From the NCBI RefSeq assembly GCF_037975245.1, contig NC_092569.1, positions 19,895,001-19,957,000 on the forward strand: a stretch of 62,000 bases of DNA. Reading direction: 5' to 3'. The notes below the pieces were generated by a model. That model saw nothing but the letters and a program-made list of their open reading frames with translations. It did not search any database and was not told where the DNA came from. Shown in pieces: positions 12,624 through 25,999 of this stretch. The position numbers were made by a program, and so were the translations under genes. Numbering within the stretch: position 1 is the stretch's first letter; every line of letters starts with the position of its first letter. The stretch comes from Apostichopus japonicus (taxonomy: Eukaryota; Echinodermata; Holothuroidea; Aspidochirotida; Stichopodidae).

Positions 12624-15228
12624 CTGTGATATATCAATGGAAAAGTGTAAAGATTCAATGTAACATATTTAAAAGGATTAGAGTATGTTGAAAAACCACC
12701 AGCTATGCATTTTAAGGAAATAAACAGTACCTCATTGAACCTTGCATTGTGTTCACACTAATGAGTTATGAAATTGTTATCAGTGTCTTCATCATTAAAA
12801 GCTATTAATTAGTTTGATCAATGGTCTCACATATTAGTGCAATCACAGAGGTTAAATTTCAATCAGGTTATAATGCCAAGGGAATCCAGACCTACTTCAT
12901 AAAAAATTTAAAAAAATTCATGGCTCCTATAAAAATCATTCATGATAAAAACCAGCATACATACAGTATGTGCAACTAAAGTAGATTCATATTGGGTATC
13001 ATGTCCAAATAAAAGCTCTTGATTGTATTCAGTTTTCATACTTTTAAAAATGACCATCTGTGTGCAGTAATTTGGTGTTAGTAAGTAACATGAAAAATGC
13101 ACAAGACTAATGTTCAACAGGCACTAGATAGTTCTCATGTCCATAGCACAAACCAGGGAGTTGTTCCATTACAACTCCCTGCACGAACAGGCTATTATGA
13201 TCAGAGTTGTTATGGAACAAATAAAACTCCCTTGTATGATGTTAGAACTGTACTGTGTGACAAAACACTTATATGCATACATGTGGTAACATGTTGCTAT
13301 GATCCGATACTAGCTGGTTGGGTGTATAAATAGATCACCATTATGCAAACTGCACTGCACATGGTTTCCATTATGTAATAAGTTTCATTTTATGAATTTG
13401 TCAATCTGACATGTATGCTACTGTATATGTGTAGGCTGCATGTACAACTTATTGTATCTTAATAATATACAGCAAAAAACTATTGAGAACTGTGATAAAC
13501 AACATTTTCAAAGTGACAGTTGGGGATCTAAAAAGACCACTGAAAGCCTTCTGTAGCGATATAACATGATACTAAACATTATATATCTCTGCAAGCTAGT
13601 GTACCCTGCTTTGAGACGCATGGTTTAAATAAGGTTTTCACAAGTTTGCCCTGTTGACCCAACCACTGGCCTAGACATACCAATAAATAGATCTATCCAC
13701 GCTTCAAATTGAGTTTTCACAATTTGACCATTTTTACCTAAATTACCTTTGACCTTCACCAAAAACAATAGGCTTCTTGTACTTGTGATACATCTATACA
13801 TACTGTACCAACTATGAGATCTGTCCAATAAAGCTTACTGTCATGAGAAACTGTGTTTACAAGCTAGGATCACAAACACAGTACTCCTACCAATGCACAC
13901 GCACACATATGCCATCGTGAGTAGAAAGTTTCAACATCATTGAAACCAAACATTAAAAATGAACTCAGTCATAATGCCAAAGTCTGTGTACACGAGTAGT
14001 CCTGAGCTTAAACCCCAAATGATACGTTGAGGGACTAAATGTACCGGTATACATAGTCTAGGGTGCATGCAATTTTTTAGTAAATGAACTGCATGCGGGA
14101 TGAGGCATTGAACCATGCATGAATACTCAGTCAATCTCTTGAAGTGATTGCATGCTAAATTCCTGGGTACAACTTACATACCAAATAATAGATCAATATT
14201 CAAACTTAGTAGTGTGGCATTTTTCTCAATTGTTGCATATGCGGTTTCCATGAAAAAAGTGATAGCTAAATTATCTAAACTGACATGAATATTGGACAAC
14301 ATGTACACTAAGTATTGACATCAAATAGGGAACTGCACTGTCAAGACTTCCACTTGCAATTTATGAAACAATTATCTGGACTTATTTATGTTCATTCTCT
14401 TGTCAGAAAAGATGGCTCAAATTTGGCACAATTTGAGGAATGCATGAATGCAGAATGAGAACACCACAGCAGATATGCTCCACTTTATTGCAAGAAGTAC
14501 AGGGCTGCAATTTCAGGGTCGACACAGGATATCAAAATACTGTAACTTTGAGCTGCTGGTTCATGCTGACCATGGGATGCAGAGAGAAATGGCTTATATG
14601 GAAATAAGGAGCTCCCACAAGCATATATTGCAAACATCCCAGTTGTCTTTAATATTCAGTAAGTATTGACTGTGAGATATATTTTAAGTCCCTATGACCT
14701 GAAGTTAGTTTTCTAAAGTCTTCCCTTTAATATCCTCTAAGTCTGATCAACACACACTATACATAATATAAATTTACTGTACTAAGTTTCAACACGAATA
14801 AAGATGATGAAAATTTGCTGTTTATTTTCAAAAACTGTAAACGATCTAAGGCAACGGCTAACAAAGTAATGTAAGAAAGACTTTCCACTTCCCACCAAGT
14901 CCACTGCCAAACCTTTTGGTTTACTTTGCTACTTCCACCATCATAGAATGTTATCCGAATTGAAATGACTTTATGTGTAGTCTTTGAAAACCAAATGTAC
15001 TGTAAATCTGCCATCTGGCAGGCTGGAATGAATTGTAGGTAGGATTGTGAAGCAAAGACTTGAGGTGTTAACACACCATCACATTTTAACCTTGATTATG
15101 ATGTGTTTATTTGTACCTTTTGCAACAATGTCAATATCAAAATGTGAGGCTTTAAAAAAATATTTACATGGAATGTACTTCAGTGAAACTTTGACATATG
15201 ATTGAAATGTTGTTTTGGTTCATTGTAG

Positions 15229-15376
15229 GTTAACGAGAGCTGATGGAATTTCTCCACAAGAGAAGGAAGTACTGTCATCAATAAAATCTGCAGACAGAAG
15301 AATATTTTTACTGAAGATCAAAATTTTCAATGAAAGGAAAGGCTTTCGATTCAAATTGGACAAACAACTTCTGTAG
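15229..15376 (+). CDS. candidate terminal coding exon, unknown protein
   Basis: On the + strand an acceptor 'ttggttcattgtag' is followed by a phase-1 open frame of 48 residues and a TAG (15374-15376). The peptide is charged and looks coding (ADGISPQEKEVLSSIKSADR ... FKLDKQLL). No partner exon could be joined with confidence, and no family is recognised. The 113-residue frame on the opposite strand here is probably a shadow. Confidence 0.3.
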
Positions 15377-15704
15377 ATATAATGAGGACTAGATTTATAT
15401 GTCATTGCTTGGAGCCAGGTACGGTGCATTCTATGAGTTTGAATTTTTCTTTTTAGTTTCTGGACAGGTATATGACATGCAGCATACAAATTAAAATTTG
15501 TTAATGAATTTTCTTCCTTTACAGCATCATAAAATTCATTATTAATAATCCATTTATACAAATTCTTATGTTGCTGTATTTGAGAATAATTTTCGTTAGT
15601 AAAACAAAGATTTTAATGATATTCATTGCATATTCATGTAACTCCCTTACTTCACTGTATCAAATAAAACATTGTTTCACCAATCCATTATTCCAGTTGT
15701 TATA

Positions 15705-17054
15705 CTGCTGGGAGGGGAGACACCAAGGTCTTTTAATACTTCAGTTACCCAATTAATGCTAACTAGATGCTCAATAATGCTTCCCACAATGGGGATGTTG
15801 GGTCTAGCAAACCTTAAGTCTAGTGGACCCTCAATGTAATGGGCATCCTCCCCCCCCCCCCATGTTGGTACTGCATGTGGTATACTTTTGTTAGTGAAAC
15901 TAAGAGTTTCATCCTAGTCATTACATTGAGGGATGCTCTTTATTAAACTCCTTTACTTCACTGCAGCGTATTGGTAATCAACTATTCTAGTTGTAATGTT
16001 GCTAGTACTGTATTTGAGAATCCTTTTGTTAGTGAAACGAAGAGTTTAATGCTATCCATTACATTTAGGAGTACTCTCTAAGTGTCTACCTTCACAACAT
16101 CATATCATAAATTATTAACAATCCATTATCTCTTTATATTTATGGCAGAGCTGTAGTCGAGTCCAATTACCCAGAGCCCGATCCAAGTCCGAGTCCATCT
16201 TGTCTGAGCCAAATACAAGACCCCTCAAGTCCGAGCCGACTCCAGATACCAAAGATCACCTTTGGTAAAAACTCTTGAACTGTTATGATAATTATGCACC
16301 CAGGAGGAAATTTACCTCATGCTATAATTTTTCGGACCAGATAAGTGACAGCAAGCTCTTCCTGGTTCATAAATGTTATAAAACTACTGGGAGGGGAGAC
16401 ACCAAGGTCCTTCAATACTTCAGTTACCCAATAAATGCTAACTAGATGCTCAATAATGCTTCCCACAATGGGGATGTTGGGTCTAGCAAACCTTAAGTCT
16501 AGTGGACCCTCAATATAATGGGCATCCCTCTTGTTGGTACTGCATGTGGTATCCTTTTGTTAGTGAAACTAAGAGTTTTATCCTAGTCATTACACTGAGG
16601 GATGCTCTTTATTAAACTCCCTTTCTTCACTGCATCGTATTGGTGATCCATTATTTTAGCTGTAATGTTGCTAGTACTGTATTTGAGAATCCTTTTGTTA
16701 GTGAAACGAAGAGTTTAATGCTATCCATTACATTTAGGAGTTAACTTTCTAAGTCTCTACCTTCTCAACATCATATAATAAATTTTTAACAATCCATTAT
16801 CTTTTTATATTTATGGCAGAGCTGTAGTCGAGTCCAATTAGCCAGAGTCTGAGCCAAGTCCAACCCCACTTGGTATGAGCCAAATCCAAGACCTTTCAAG
16901 TCCGAGCCGACTCCAGATATTCAAATATGATCACCTTTGGTAAAAATTCTTGAACTGTTATGATAATTATGCACCCAGGAGGAAATTTACCGCATGCTAT
17001 AATTTTTTTCGGACCAGATAAGTGGCAGCAAGCTTTTCCTGGTTCATAAATGTT
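15705..17054 (+). repeat. 679-bp tandem duplication (two copies)
   Basis: Copy 1 (about 15705-16383) and copy 2 (about 16384-17054) share 'ctgggaggggagacaccaag', 'caaaccttaagtctagtgga' and 'gagctgtagtcgagtccaat' in the same order, with roughly 5-8% visible differences and small indels (for example a C-run at 15850 only in copy 1). Inside each copy a shorter phrase 'tccttttgttagtgaaac' also occurs twice, about 135 bp apart. Confidence 0.9.
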
Positions 17055-20000
17055 CAGCCCGGGCGCTCAACTTTCAAACCATGCAGGGAGAGGCAAAATC
17101 ATATTCAAACCACGACCACCGCCAGGTTAGAACCTGCTTGTGAGAACCCTGCTCTACTAAAAGTGAAATTCTAGTTACACCCTTAGGATTGCTCATTAAG
17201 ATTTTCAAATCATCATCATTGTCATGGTTGCTACTTTTTCTGATGTCATCATCATTTGTGAATTATTGTGATTGTTGCCATGTTACATTTGCCAGTATCA
17301 GTTTTGCTTATTGTTCTCTCAAAATTGCAGAGTAGAAGGAAGAAATGTTAGCTAATAGTTATTATACCATATGTTCTTGGTCTCTAAATTGTTTACGATG
17401 AGGTCAGTATGAACAGAAGTGTTTATAATAGTTTTCCTTTCTGTTAAAGTATTTTCTGAATCATTTCATTAATTTTATATTTATACTGGAATTTTCAGTA
17501 GGTGTTGGCCTCATTGAGGGTCAAGGCTACTCAAGGTCAGTAGAGTAACATAGAGCATCTAACTCAACAAGGAAAAGTTGGTAGTCTTATGTAGTGCATA
17601 TAGGTTTCTGACATTGAGTACTATTCTATAAACAGTATAGCAGAAGCCCATGTGAGATAACTAGATATCTGAATCTGAAAGCCATGTTAACATGATAGTT
17701 CAATATTGGAATGATGAATGGAAGTTTGCATGCAGGTGTATCATGTGCTGAGCTCTTAGCCAAGTCAAAGGTTATTTGAGGCCAATATAGGTAAAATCTG
17801 AAAACCTTCATGATCCCATACTATCTAGTATCTGACTAGTAGCTGCTTTAATAGCTGAATCTTAGGGCAATTAATATATTTATCAGAACAAGTAATGTAC
17901 CTCAAAAGACTTCTTAAGCTCTTTTGAGCCCCATTCAATATTTCAGTGTATTAACTTCATCATTCTTTTAACAAATTTACTCCAAATTGCTAGTTTCATG
18001 TTCTGGCAATGAACCTTTGTCATATCATGTTGCATGAGTGCTGTAACTTGTTTACAATCTTGCAAAAGTCTTAAAAGGAGGATAGGGTGTTGGGATAAAT
18101 AGTTCAAAATAATATTAACAAAATTGTACCATATTTTGCTTTTCTTTTTTCCCATATGTTGCCACTGCTTGAATAAGACTAGTTGATAGGACTTTTTGTG
18201 AGCTCCACCTTTGACAACAAGGTACAGTAGACTTCAACTGCATCTTGTTGGCAACATCCTAGGAAAGTTTCAATAAACACAGATGTTTCTATAAATGAGG
18301 AATCTGATGAACATTCCAATACTGCAAGTCTTTATTGGACATTTCAGCAGGAGGCAATAACCAATTCTGCTATCGTTACATACTGTAGGTCCTTCATAAA
18401 ATGCCACTTAAAGAACTGTATTACTTCCTTGGAAGGTGAATTTTATTGTCAAATACAACATCTGTCAAATATTTAGTTTCCCAACCTGTCCAACACCTCC
18501 CCCCCACCCCTCCATTTATCCCGAGTAGTTTACAGAAACTGGGACAGAACATTTTTTGTGGGAAACAAGGTTAAATAATGTTGTTTGAGGTATTGAGCAT
18601 TCATCTATATTTCCCTTTCGAATCTAGATAGGAGGAAGTAGCAAACAATGCAAGGAAAACATGAAGTTCAAATGGATGCTTTAATTGCTTTTACCCAAAA
18701 CATTGCTATATTCATTGATAAATATAATCCACTTAAAATTCAGTACCGTTATACAACATGCAAAAGAGTTATGATATTGATGTACTTTCTGAATTTAGAC
18801 CATTGCAGGTGAACAAGTTTAACATTGGTTTTTAATTTGACTGTATGTAGAAAACACCGGTTACATAATGAACCTCAGATACAATGTCGTGCAAATGCAT
18901 ATTACTGCTAGGAGCTGTTTAACAAACAGTGAAAGAAAAATTTATTACTTGACTATCAAAAGATTCGCAGAACTCCACTCCTTCAACAATATTTACAGTG
19001 GTGCAGACTTCAAAGCAGTGCAAGGGCAACAACTGTCTATCTCTTTAAGAAATTTCCAAGTGCTTTCATTTCTAGCATTTGCATATGTTCAAAAGAAAAA
19101 TGACAAATTAAAAGATGTGGTCTATTCAACATGTTACCACATCTCCCCCTCCCCCCTCTCTCCCCCATCAAAAAAGTATTAAATGTACAGCAGTAACCCT
19201 TTTTGTACATGTGCAATATATGGGGCAGAGCCTTATTCATGACTTGACCAAGCCCTTTATCCATTTGAATAGCACAAGTTATGTCAGTGGTATTCACATC
19301 AATGCCTCATTGAAAATGTGCCTCATGGTGAATTTTCTAGCTGATAGCATGAATGTGAATGAGCTGAAGTTGTTGAAGTTGCTTTGTTTATACATTTCTG
19401 AAAGTAACATGAAATTTCATATTGATTTTTAATGAAAATATTTGCATTTATCAGTAATAAACAGAAAGAAGACATAATGATTTCTGCTAAAGTGTCTTAT
19501 CTCTGCCTCTTATGTTACAAATGTGTTCATTGGTTGGTCCTTGTACTTCGAACATATTTCTCCCTAACTCAGCAAACCCATATTCGATCTGAAGATGCTA
19601 ATTCAAACAGCTTACTGTTCTAGCAAGTTCTCGACCAATTATATTGATGAATTTGCATCTGGATGAATTTGCACTGGTTGAATTTGAATCATGCCAACCA
19701 TGTAAGGAGCCATTTCTTTAAACCTTGCAAGACTGTGCGAAAAATATATCATTCATTGGTCTGCATGGTATCGAATCTCCATGATGACCACTCATGAACG
19801 ACCCTTCGACCGCGGACCGGCAGTAGGCTATAGTTGCTGAAAAACCTGACGTGACATAGCGCATAGGCCGAGATATGTCATGATATTTCAAAGCAACTTA
19901 CCAGATTGTCTTTTTTCTTCTATTTCTCTAAACTATTTGATGACCATATCAAGACATGGGGATCTCAAAATAAAGGGTGCTGTGAAACTTTAGAGCAGCT

Positions 20001-20388
20001 TACAAGGCCTGGGAAGTGTTATTTCCAACGATCTAGGAGGTTTTTATAGCTGAAAATTTCCCGTATGCTGAGCGCCAACCCATATGGTGGCACTCCACTC
20101 AGGTAGTAACAAGACGCCTTCCCAGGAATTGTTCAAGCCCCCCCCAAGCGCCCACCCCCTCCACTGGAACAATCCTGGCTACGTCACTGCATGTACCACA
20201 GGTTTATCTGATATCAAAGTGAAAGCGGCTTTCCACAAGAATAAAGAAAGCATATCTTCATTTTTGTGTAACACCTACACAACTCAATCCCCACGCAAAC
20301 AAGACTACCTACGTATAGTTTTCATTGAGGATTCCAATAATTCCTGCAATTTCCTACCAATAACATATGGAAAGTCACTCCTGTTATC

Positions 20389-20761
20389 GTGGCGGAGCTA
20401 GGGGTATTGGTAAGAGGGGGTGAGAATGGTCTGTATGGGCGCTTTCGACTTTATCTAAGCGGAGCGCCACCACAGGTTGGCGCAGAGCGTACAGAAATCT
20501 TTTGAGTAAAGATACTCCCTATATGGCCGGAAATGACCCTTTCCGGGCCTTGCTAATTTGCAGATAAACGAAGAATAAATAGGTGTCATCGCCAACAAAA
20601 TGTGACAAATGTCAATAGGTAGATGAGAGCGCCACAAAAAAGTCAATACTCGCGAATAAGTAAAAGAAGTGATCAATGGCTGAAAAGGGCGCCAGCAGTC
20701 CATATTAGTCCGTTGAGGGGGGGGGCATCCGCCCCCTGACTGTATTGACGCTCCGCCAATG
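20389..20761. mobile_element. MITE copy 1 (375-bp class)
   Basis: Begins 'gtggcggagc' and ends 'gctccgccaatg', giving imperfect terminal inverted repeats of roughly 35 bp that include a second shared block (gtcagaggggcg / gtcagggggcgg). This is the size and end structure of a non-autonomous DNA transposon. No transposase is present. Its first 50 bases differ from copies 2 and 3. Confidence 0.7.
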
Positions 20762-22490
20762 TTGGGAGCTCAGTGTAGGAAGAGAAGGGGGGAGAGGGAG
20801 GGTATTTTTTAACGGTTTGGGTGAGCGTCTGCAATGATTCGTAATGACATGTTATCACAAGCGTTCAACATGCTCAAATAAAAAGAATGAATGAGGAGGA
20901 ATTCATATCACTTTTCAATCATTTTTTGAAACAAATTGAGCGAATTGATCGCTAGTAATCTTGAAATTGGTTTTATCACGGTCATTGTCATGTTTGTCAT
21001 ATGTACCTTTCTCATATCAAAGAATTCTGTACGTAATGTTATCAGAAATACTTTTAAAATGACACCAAAGAGATTAAAAATTCTTTTCGAATTTGTTAAT
21101 AATATTGTCTTTTAAGAGACACCGTAGACACGTTGCTCGGTTGGGTTTACTGCAATAGTGGCAAATGGAGACCAATATCCGCACTTAGTGGACCTAATGT
21201 TATAGTCGTGCATTGACCTTGAACAGAGGGGCCTACCGTGAAAACGTACGGAAAATTCATCCTTTTATATCTCAGCGAGACAATTCCACTGGATACAATA
21301 ATACGACTCAAAAGTCCTTAGATGTGGTTATCATAACAATCACAATAAAAGATATGTATGAAAAGCAGAACAAAGATATGATGGAAACTCAATGGTGGAC
21401 CAAAAAACGATGTCCCTACGGATGCCGTTTAGTGACATTTACATAATTTGTGTGTAGTAGGTTCCGTAGCTCTTTTGTGGAAAAACTTTGTAATATGCTT
21501 AAAGTTGGTAGTTCATCCATGCTTTAGATTAATGAGAGACATAGATCATCACGTTTTATGAGGAGGGAGGCTATTTTTAAAAATCTGGGTAATAGGTACT
21601 GTAACTCTTTTCTTGGAGAAAGCTTGGAATAGGCGGATAAGGAAGAAAGTTTCGAGTTCCTTCCACGCATTAGATAAATGAGGGACCTAGTTCATCACGC
21701 TTTGCGAGGATATCTCATATATTAGGTGTAAGAGAAGCGGTGATTGTAAGGAAGGGAAGGGGAGAATGGGGGGTAAATGATGTTACCAGGGGACCTAATA
21801 ATTTGTCCTAAATGAGATTTAAAAAATTCATTAATGTAAGTAAATTTCATTACTGCCGCTCTCGCTGATTTCTTTTAACCCCATAGAGCGGAGTGTGTGA
21901 GGTGAAGAAGGGTAGGGCAGGATGGGGGAGGGATGATAAATGACGATGTAACCAGGGGGCTAATAATTCGTTCAATAAGAGATTTGAAAATATATATATA
22001 TATATATATATATCTGTAAGTTAATATCATTACTGCCTGCTTCCATTGATCATTTCTTTCAAACCTAAGTTACGCTTATCGGAAGACTATACGCCGATAA
22101 CACCATTCTTTAACAAGGAGATGCTTTTAATTTATTAAACTGTGTAACTTTCACTAATCTATTTGGAAAAAAATATGCTTTTAAGTTGAAAGACTCAGTA
22201 AGGATCAATTAAGTAGAACAAGGATCGTTGCGTGCTGCGTGTAACGATGAAGTTTCCTACATTGGGATGGAAGAGTATCAGGGAGTGTAAGATTGAGTGG
22301 GAAGTTAAATGACGGTGTAACTGAGAAATTAAAAAAAATCTTAGTGATAAAATCATTATTGCTTGCTCTTTGCTGATTTAACATTAGAATAAGTGTCTCT
22401 AATCATTAGATATTCCTTTAACATACGAGGTTCGGTTGGGGAAGGGGGGGGGGTACTAGACGGATTGACGGGGAAAGAAGATTGGGAGCC

Positions 22491-22865
22491 AGTGGCGGAG
22501 CAAGGGATATTGGTCAGAGGGGCGAGAAAGGTCTGTACGGGCGCTTTCGACTTTATCTAAGCGGAGCGCCACCACAGGTTGGCGCAGAGCGTACAGAAAT
22601 CTTTTGAGTAAAGATACTCCCTATATGGCCGGAAATGACCCTTTCCGGGCCTTGCTAATTTGCAGATAAACGAAGAATAAATAGGTGTCATCGCCAACAA
22701 AATGTGACAAATGTCAATAGGTAGATGAGAGCGCCACAAAAAAGTCAATACTCGCGAATAAGTAAAAGAAGTGATCAATGGCTGAAAAGGGCGCCAGCAG
22801 TCCATATTAGTCCGTTGAGGGGGGGTGGGCATCCGCCCCCTGACTGTATTGACGCTCCGCCAATG
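22491..22865. mobile_element. MITE copy 2, chimeric
   Basis: Up to about 22538 its distinguishing bases match MITE copy 3 (24597 onward) and not copy 1. From 22627 onward it matches copy 1 and not copy 3. This marks it as the junction product of unequal crossing-over between copies 1 and 3. Confidence 0.8.
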
Positions 22866-24596
22866 TTGGGAGCTCAGTGTAGGAAGAGAAGGGGGGAGAG
22901 GGAGGGTATTTTTTAACGGTTTGGGTGAGCGTCTGCAATGATTCGTAATGACATGTTATCACAAGCGTTCAACATGCTCAAATAAAAAGAATGAATGAGG
23001 AGGAATTCATATCACTTTTCAATCATTTTTTGAAACAAATTGAGCGAATTGATCGCTAGTAATCTTGAAATTGGTTTTATCACGGTCATTGTCATGTTTG
23101 TCATATGTACCTTTCTCATATCAAAGAATTCTGTACGTAATGTTATCAGAAATACTTTTAAAATGACACCAAAGAGATTAAAAATTCTTTTCGAATTTGT
23201 TAATAATATTGTCTTTTAAGAGACACCGTAGACACGTTGCTCGGTTGGGTTTACTGCAATAGTGGCAAATGGAGACCAATATCCGCACTTAGTGGACCTA
23301 ATGTTATAGTCGTGCATTGACCTTGAACAGAGGGGCCTACCGTGAAAACGTACGGAAAATTCATCCTTTTATATCTCAGCGAGACAATTCCACTGGATAC
23401 AATAATACGACTCAAAAGTCCTTAGATGTGGTTATCATAACAATCACAATAAAAGATATGTATGAAAAGCAGAACAAAGATATGATGGAAACTCAATGGT
23501 GGACCAAAAAACGATGTCCCTACGGATGCCGTTTAGTGACATTTACATAATTTGTGTGTAGTAGGTTCCGTAGCTCTTTTGTGGAAAAACTTTGTAATAT
23601 GCTTAAAGTTGGTAGTTCATCCATGCTTTAGATTAATGAGAGACATAGATCATCACGTTTTATGAGGAGGGAGGCTATTTTTAAAAATCTGGGTAATAGG
23701 TACTGTAACTCTTTTCTTGGAGAAAGCTTGGAATAGGCGGATAAGGAAGAAAGTTTCGAGTTCCTTCCACGCATTAGATAAATGAGGGACCTAGTTCATC
23801 ACGCTTTGCGAGGATATCTCATATATTAGGTGTAAGAGAAGCGGTGATTGTAAGGAAGGGAAGGGGAGAATGGGGGGTAAATGATGTTACCAGGGGACCT
23901 AATAATTTGTCCTAAATGAGATTTAAAAAATTCATTAATGTAAGTAAATTTCATTACTGCCGCTCTCGCTGATTTCTTTTAACCCCATAGAGCGGAGTGT
24001 GTGAGGTGAAGAAGGGTAGGGCAGGATGGGGGAGGGATGATAAATGACGATGTAACCAGGGGGCTAATAATTCGTTCAATAAGAGATTTGAAAATATATA
24101 TATATATATATATATATCTGTAAGTTAATATCATTACTGCCTGCTTCCATTGATCATTTCTTTCAAACCTAAGTTACGCTTATCGGAAGACTATACGCCG
24201 ATAACACCATTCTTTAACAAGGAGATGCTTTTAATTTATTAAACTGTGTAACTTTCACTAATCTATTTGGAAAAAAATATGCTTTTAAGTTGAAAGACTC
24301 AGTAAGGATCAATTAAGTAGAACAAGGATCGTTGCGTGCTGCGTGTAACGATGAAGTTTCCTACATTGGGATGGAAGAGTATCAGGGAGTGTAAGATTGA
24401 GTGGGAAGTTAAATGACGGTGTAACTGAGAAATTAAAAAAAATCTTAGTGATAAAATCATTATTGCTTGCTCTTTGCTGATTTAACATTAGAATAAGTGT
24501 CTCTAATCATTAGATATTCCTTTAACATACGAGGTTCGGTTGGGGAAGGGGGGGGGGGGTACTAGACGGATTGACGGGGAAAGAAGATTGGGAGCC

Positions 24597-24919
24597 AGTG
24601 GCGGAGCAAGGGATATTGGTCAGAGGGGCGAGAAAGGTCTGTACGGGCGCTTTCGACTTTATCTAAGCGGAGCGCCACCACAGGTTGGCGCAGAGCGTAC
24701 AGAAATCTTTTGAGTAAAGATACTCCCTATATCGCCGGAAATGACCCTTTAGGTATAGTTGTCATCGCCAACAAAATGTGACAAATGTCAATAGGTAGAT
24801 GAGAGCGCAATAAAAAAGTAAATAATCGCGAATAAGTAAAAAGTGTTGAATAGCTGAAAAGGGCGCCAGTTTCCCATTTGAGTCCGCTCCCCCCCCCCGC
24901 CTGACTGTACGGACGCTCC
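24597..24919. mobile_element. MITE copy 3, internally deleted
   Basis: Same left end as copy 2 for about 130 bp, then divergent, with an internal ~50-bp loss after 'aatgaccctt'. The right end is 'cctgactgtacggacgctcc'. It closes the duplicated block. Confidence 0.7.
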
Positions 24920-25110
24920 CTGTTACTGCCTGCCACTGCCTGTTATGACATTAGAAACAAATACTGATATGAGATGAGTGTGGTATATACCTACTGGCGA
25001 CTGATAACAGTATTATAGTGCATGTTCTAGCCTTTTGACATCGTATGAATCTAGCAACGTACAGGTACCGTCTGGTACCATTATCCGTTTTGAGTGATAT
25101 TTAGGGGTTC

Positions 25111-25990
25111 TAGGACAAAATCCCCCGGACAAAATCCCCCAGACAATATCCCACTGACCCATACAAAGCCTGCCTGCAACAACCAGCGATGGCCCAGGTG
25201 TGACAGTCAAGGCATGGGACATTGCACTGGTTAGGGTAAGGTTCAGGGGATTGGTCAGGGTACTAGTGAGGGTACTGGCGAGTGTAACTGTGAGGGCTCC
25301 TGTTAGGGTACCTGTGAGGGTACCGGTCAAGGTACTGGTCATGTGACTGGTCAGGGTACCGGTCATCATACTGGTCACTCTACCAGTCAGGGTTCCACTC
25401 AGTGTACTGGTTAGGGTACTGGTCAGGATACTGGTCAGGGGACTGGTCCGGAGTTCATTGAGGGTAATTGCAAGGCTACCTGTTAGTGTGGCCATGGGAT
25501 ATAGCTCCATGTTGTGACATTTAAGGGACCGGTCAAGGTACTGGTCAAATTACTGTTTATTGTACCAGTACTAGTAAGGGTACGTGTCAGAGTATGTGTC
25601 AGGGTGCCTTTCAGGATACCAGTTGGGATACCGGTCGAGGTACCGGCCGGGGTACAGTCCAGGGTACTGGTCAGGGAGGAGCACCGGTGGGGGTAACTGT
25701 CAGGCTCACTATTAAGGTACCGGTCGGGGTATGGTCGGAGTACTGGTCCGGGAACCACTGAGAGTACCAATGGAAATACCGGTGAGGGTACCGGATGACG
25801 GTACTGGATGATGATACCGGGGACCGGGATGATGCATTTTTGTAAAGAATTGATGGGATTTTTTATAGCTTGGGGAGATTTTGGCTTGGGTGGATTTTGT
25901 CCTAGGGGGATTTTGTCCAGGGGGATTTTGGCTCTGGGGGATTTTGTCCTAGGGGGACTTTGTCTGGGGGATTTTGTCCTGTCACCCTAT
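25111..25990. mobile_element. fold-back element with minisatellite core
   Basis: The left end has tandem 'ggacaaaatccccc' motifs (25111-25152). The right end (about 25871-25986) has six or seven copies of the reverse complement 'gggggattttgtcc'. Between them lies a degenerate ~12-bp minisatellite of the form 'gggtactggtca' (about 25225-25820). The inverted subrepeats at both ends suggest a fold-back or MITE-type transposon whose interior expanded. The Thr-Leu/Ser-rich open frames on the - strand here (25013-25510) arise from the 12-bp period and are not a gene. Confidence 0.75.
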
Positions 25991-25999
25991 TTAGGTATT

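Larger units (their letters stand above)
20389..24596. repeat. 2.1-kb tandem duplication, nearly identical copies
   Basis: Unit 1 (20389-22491) and unit 2 (22492-24596) are almost base-for-base identical apart from homopolymer lengths, so the duplication is very recent or recently homogenised (or an assembly artefact). Each unit is a 375-bp MITE followed by about 1.73 kb of non-coding DNA with a short (TA)n. A third MITE follows at 24597. Small open frames (77 and 91 codons) occur in both copies but have no coding character. Confidence 0.95.

Noticed and set aside
14757-15074. 105-residue - strand frame and an overlapping frame with a GSGKS motif
   Set aside because: Several overlapping frames look weakly protein-like, but none has a consistent acceptor, donor and phase; the P-loop match is too short to trust.
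20455-22832. 82- and 91-residue - strand frames, present twice
   Set aside because: Lie in MITE copies; duplication of the block explains their repetition, and there is no coding signature.
25013-25510. 165-residue Thr/Leu/Ser repeat protein, mucin- or ice-binding-like
   Set aside because: Arises from the degenerate 12-bp repeat (gggtactggtca) inside a fold-back element; the frame ends arbitrarily.
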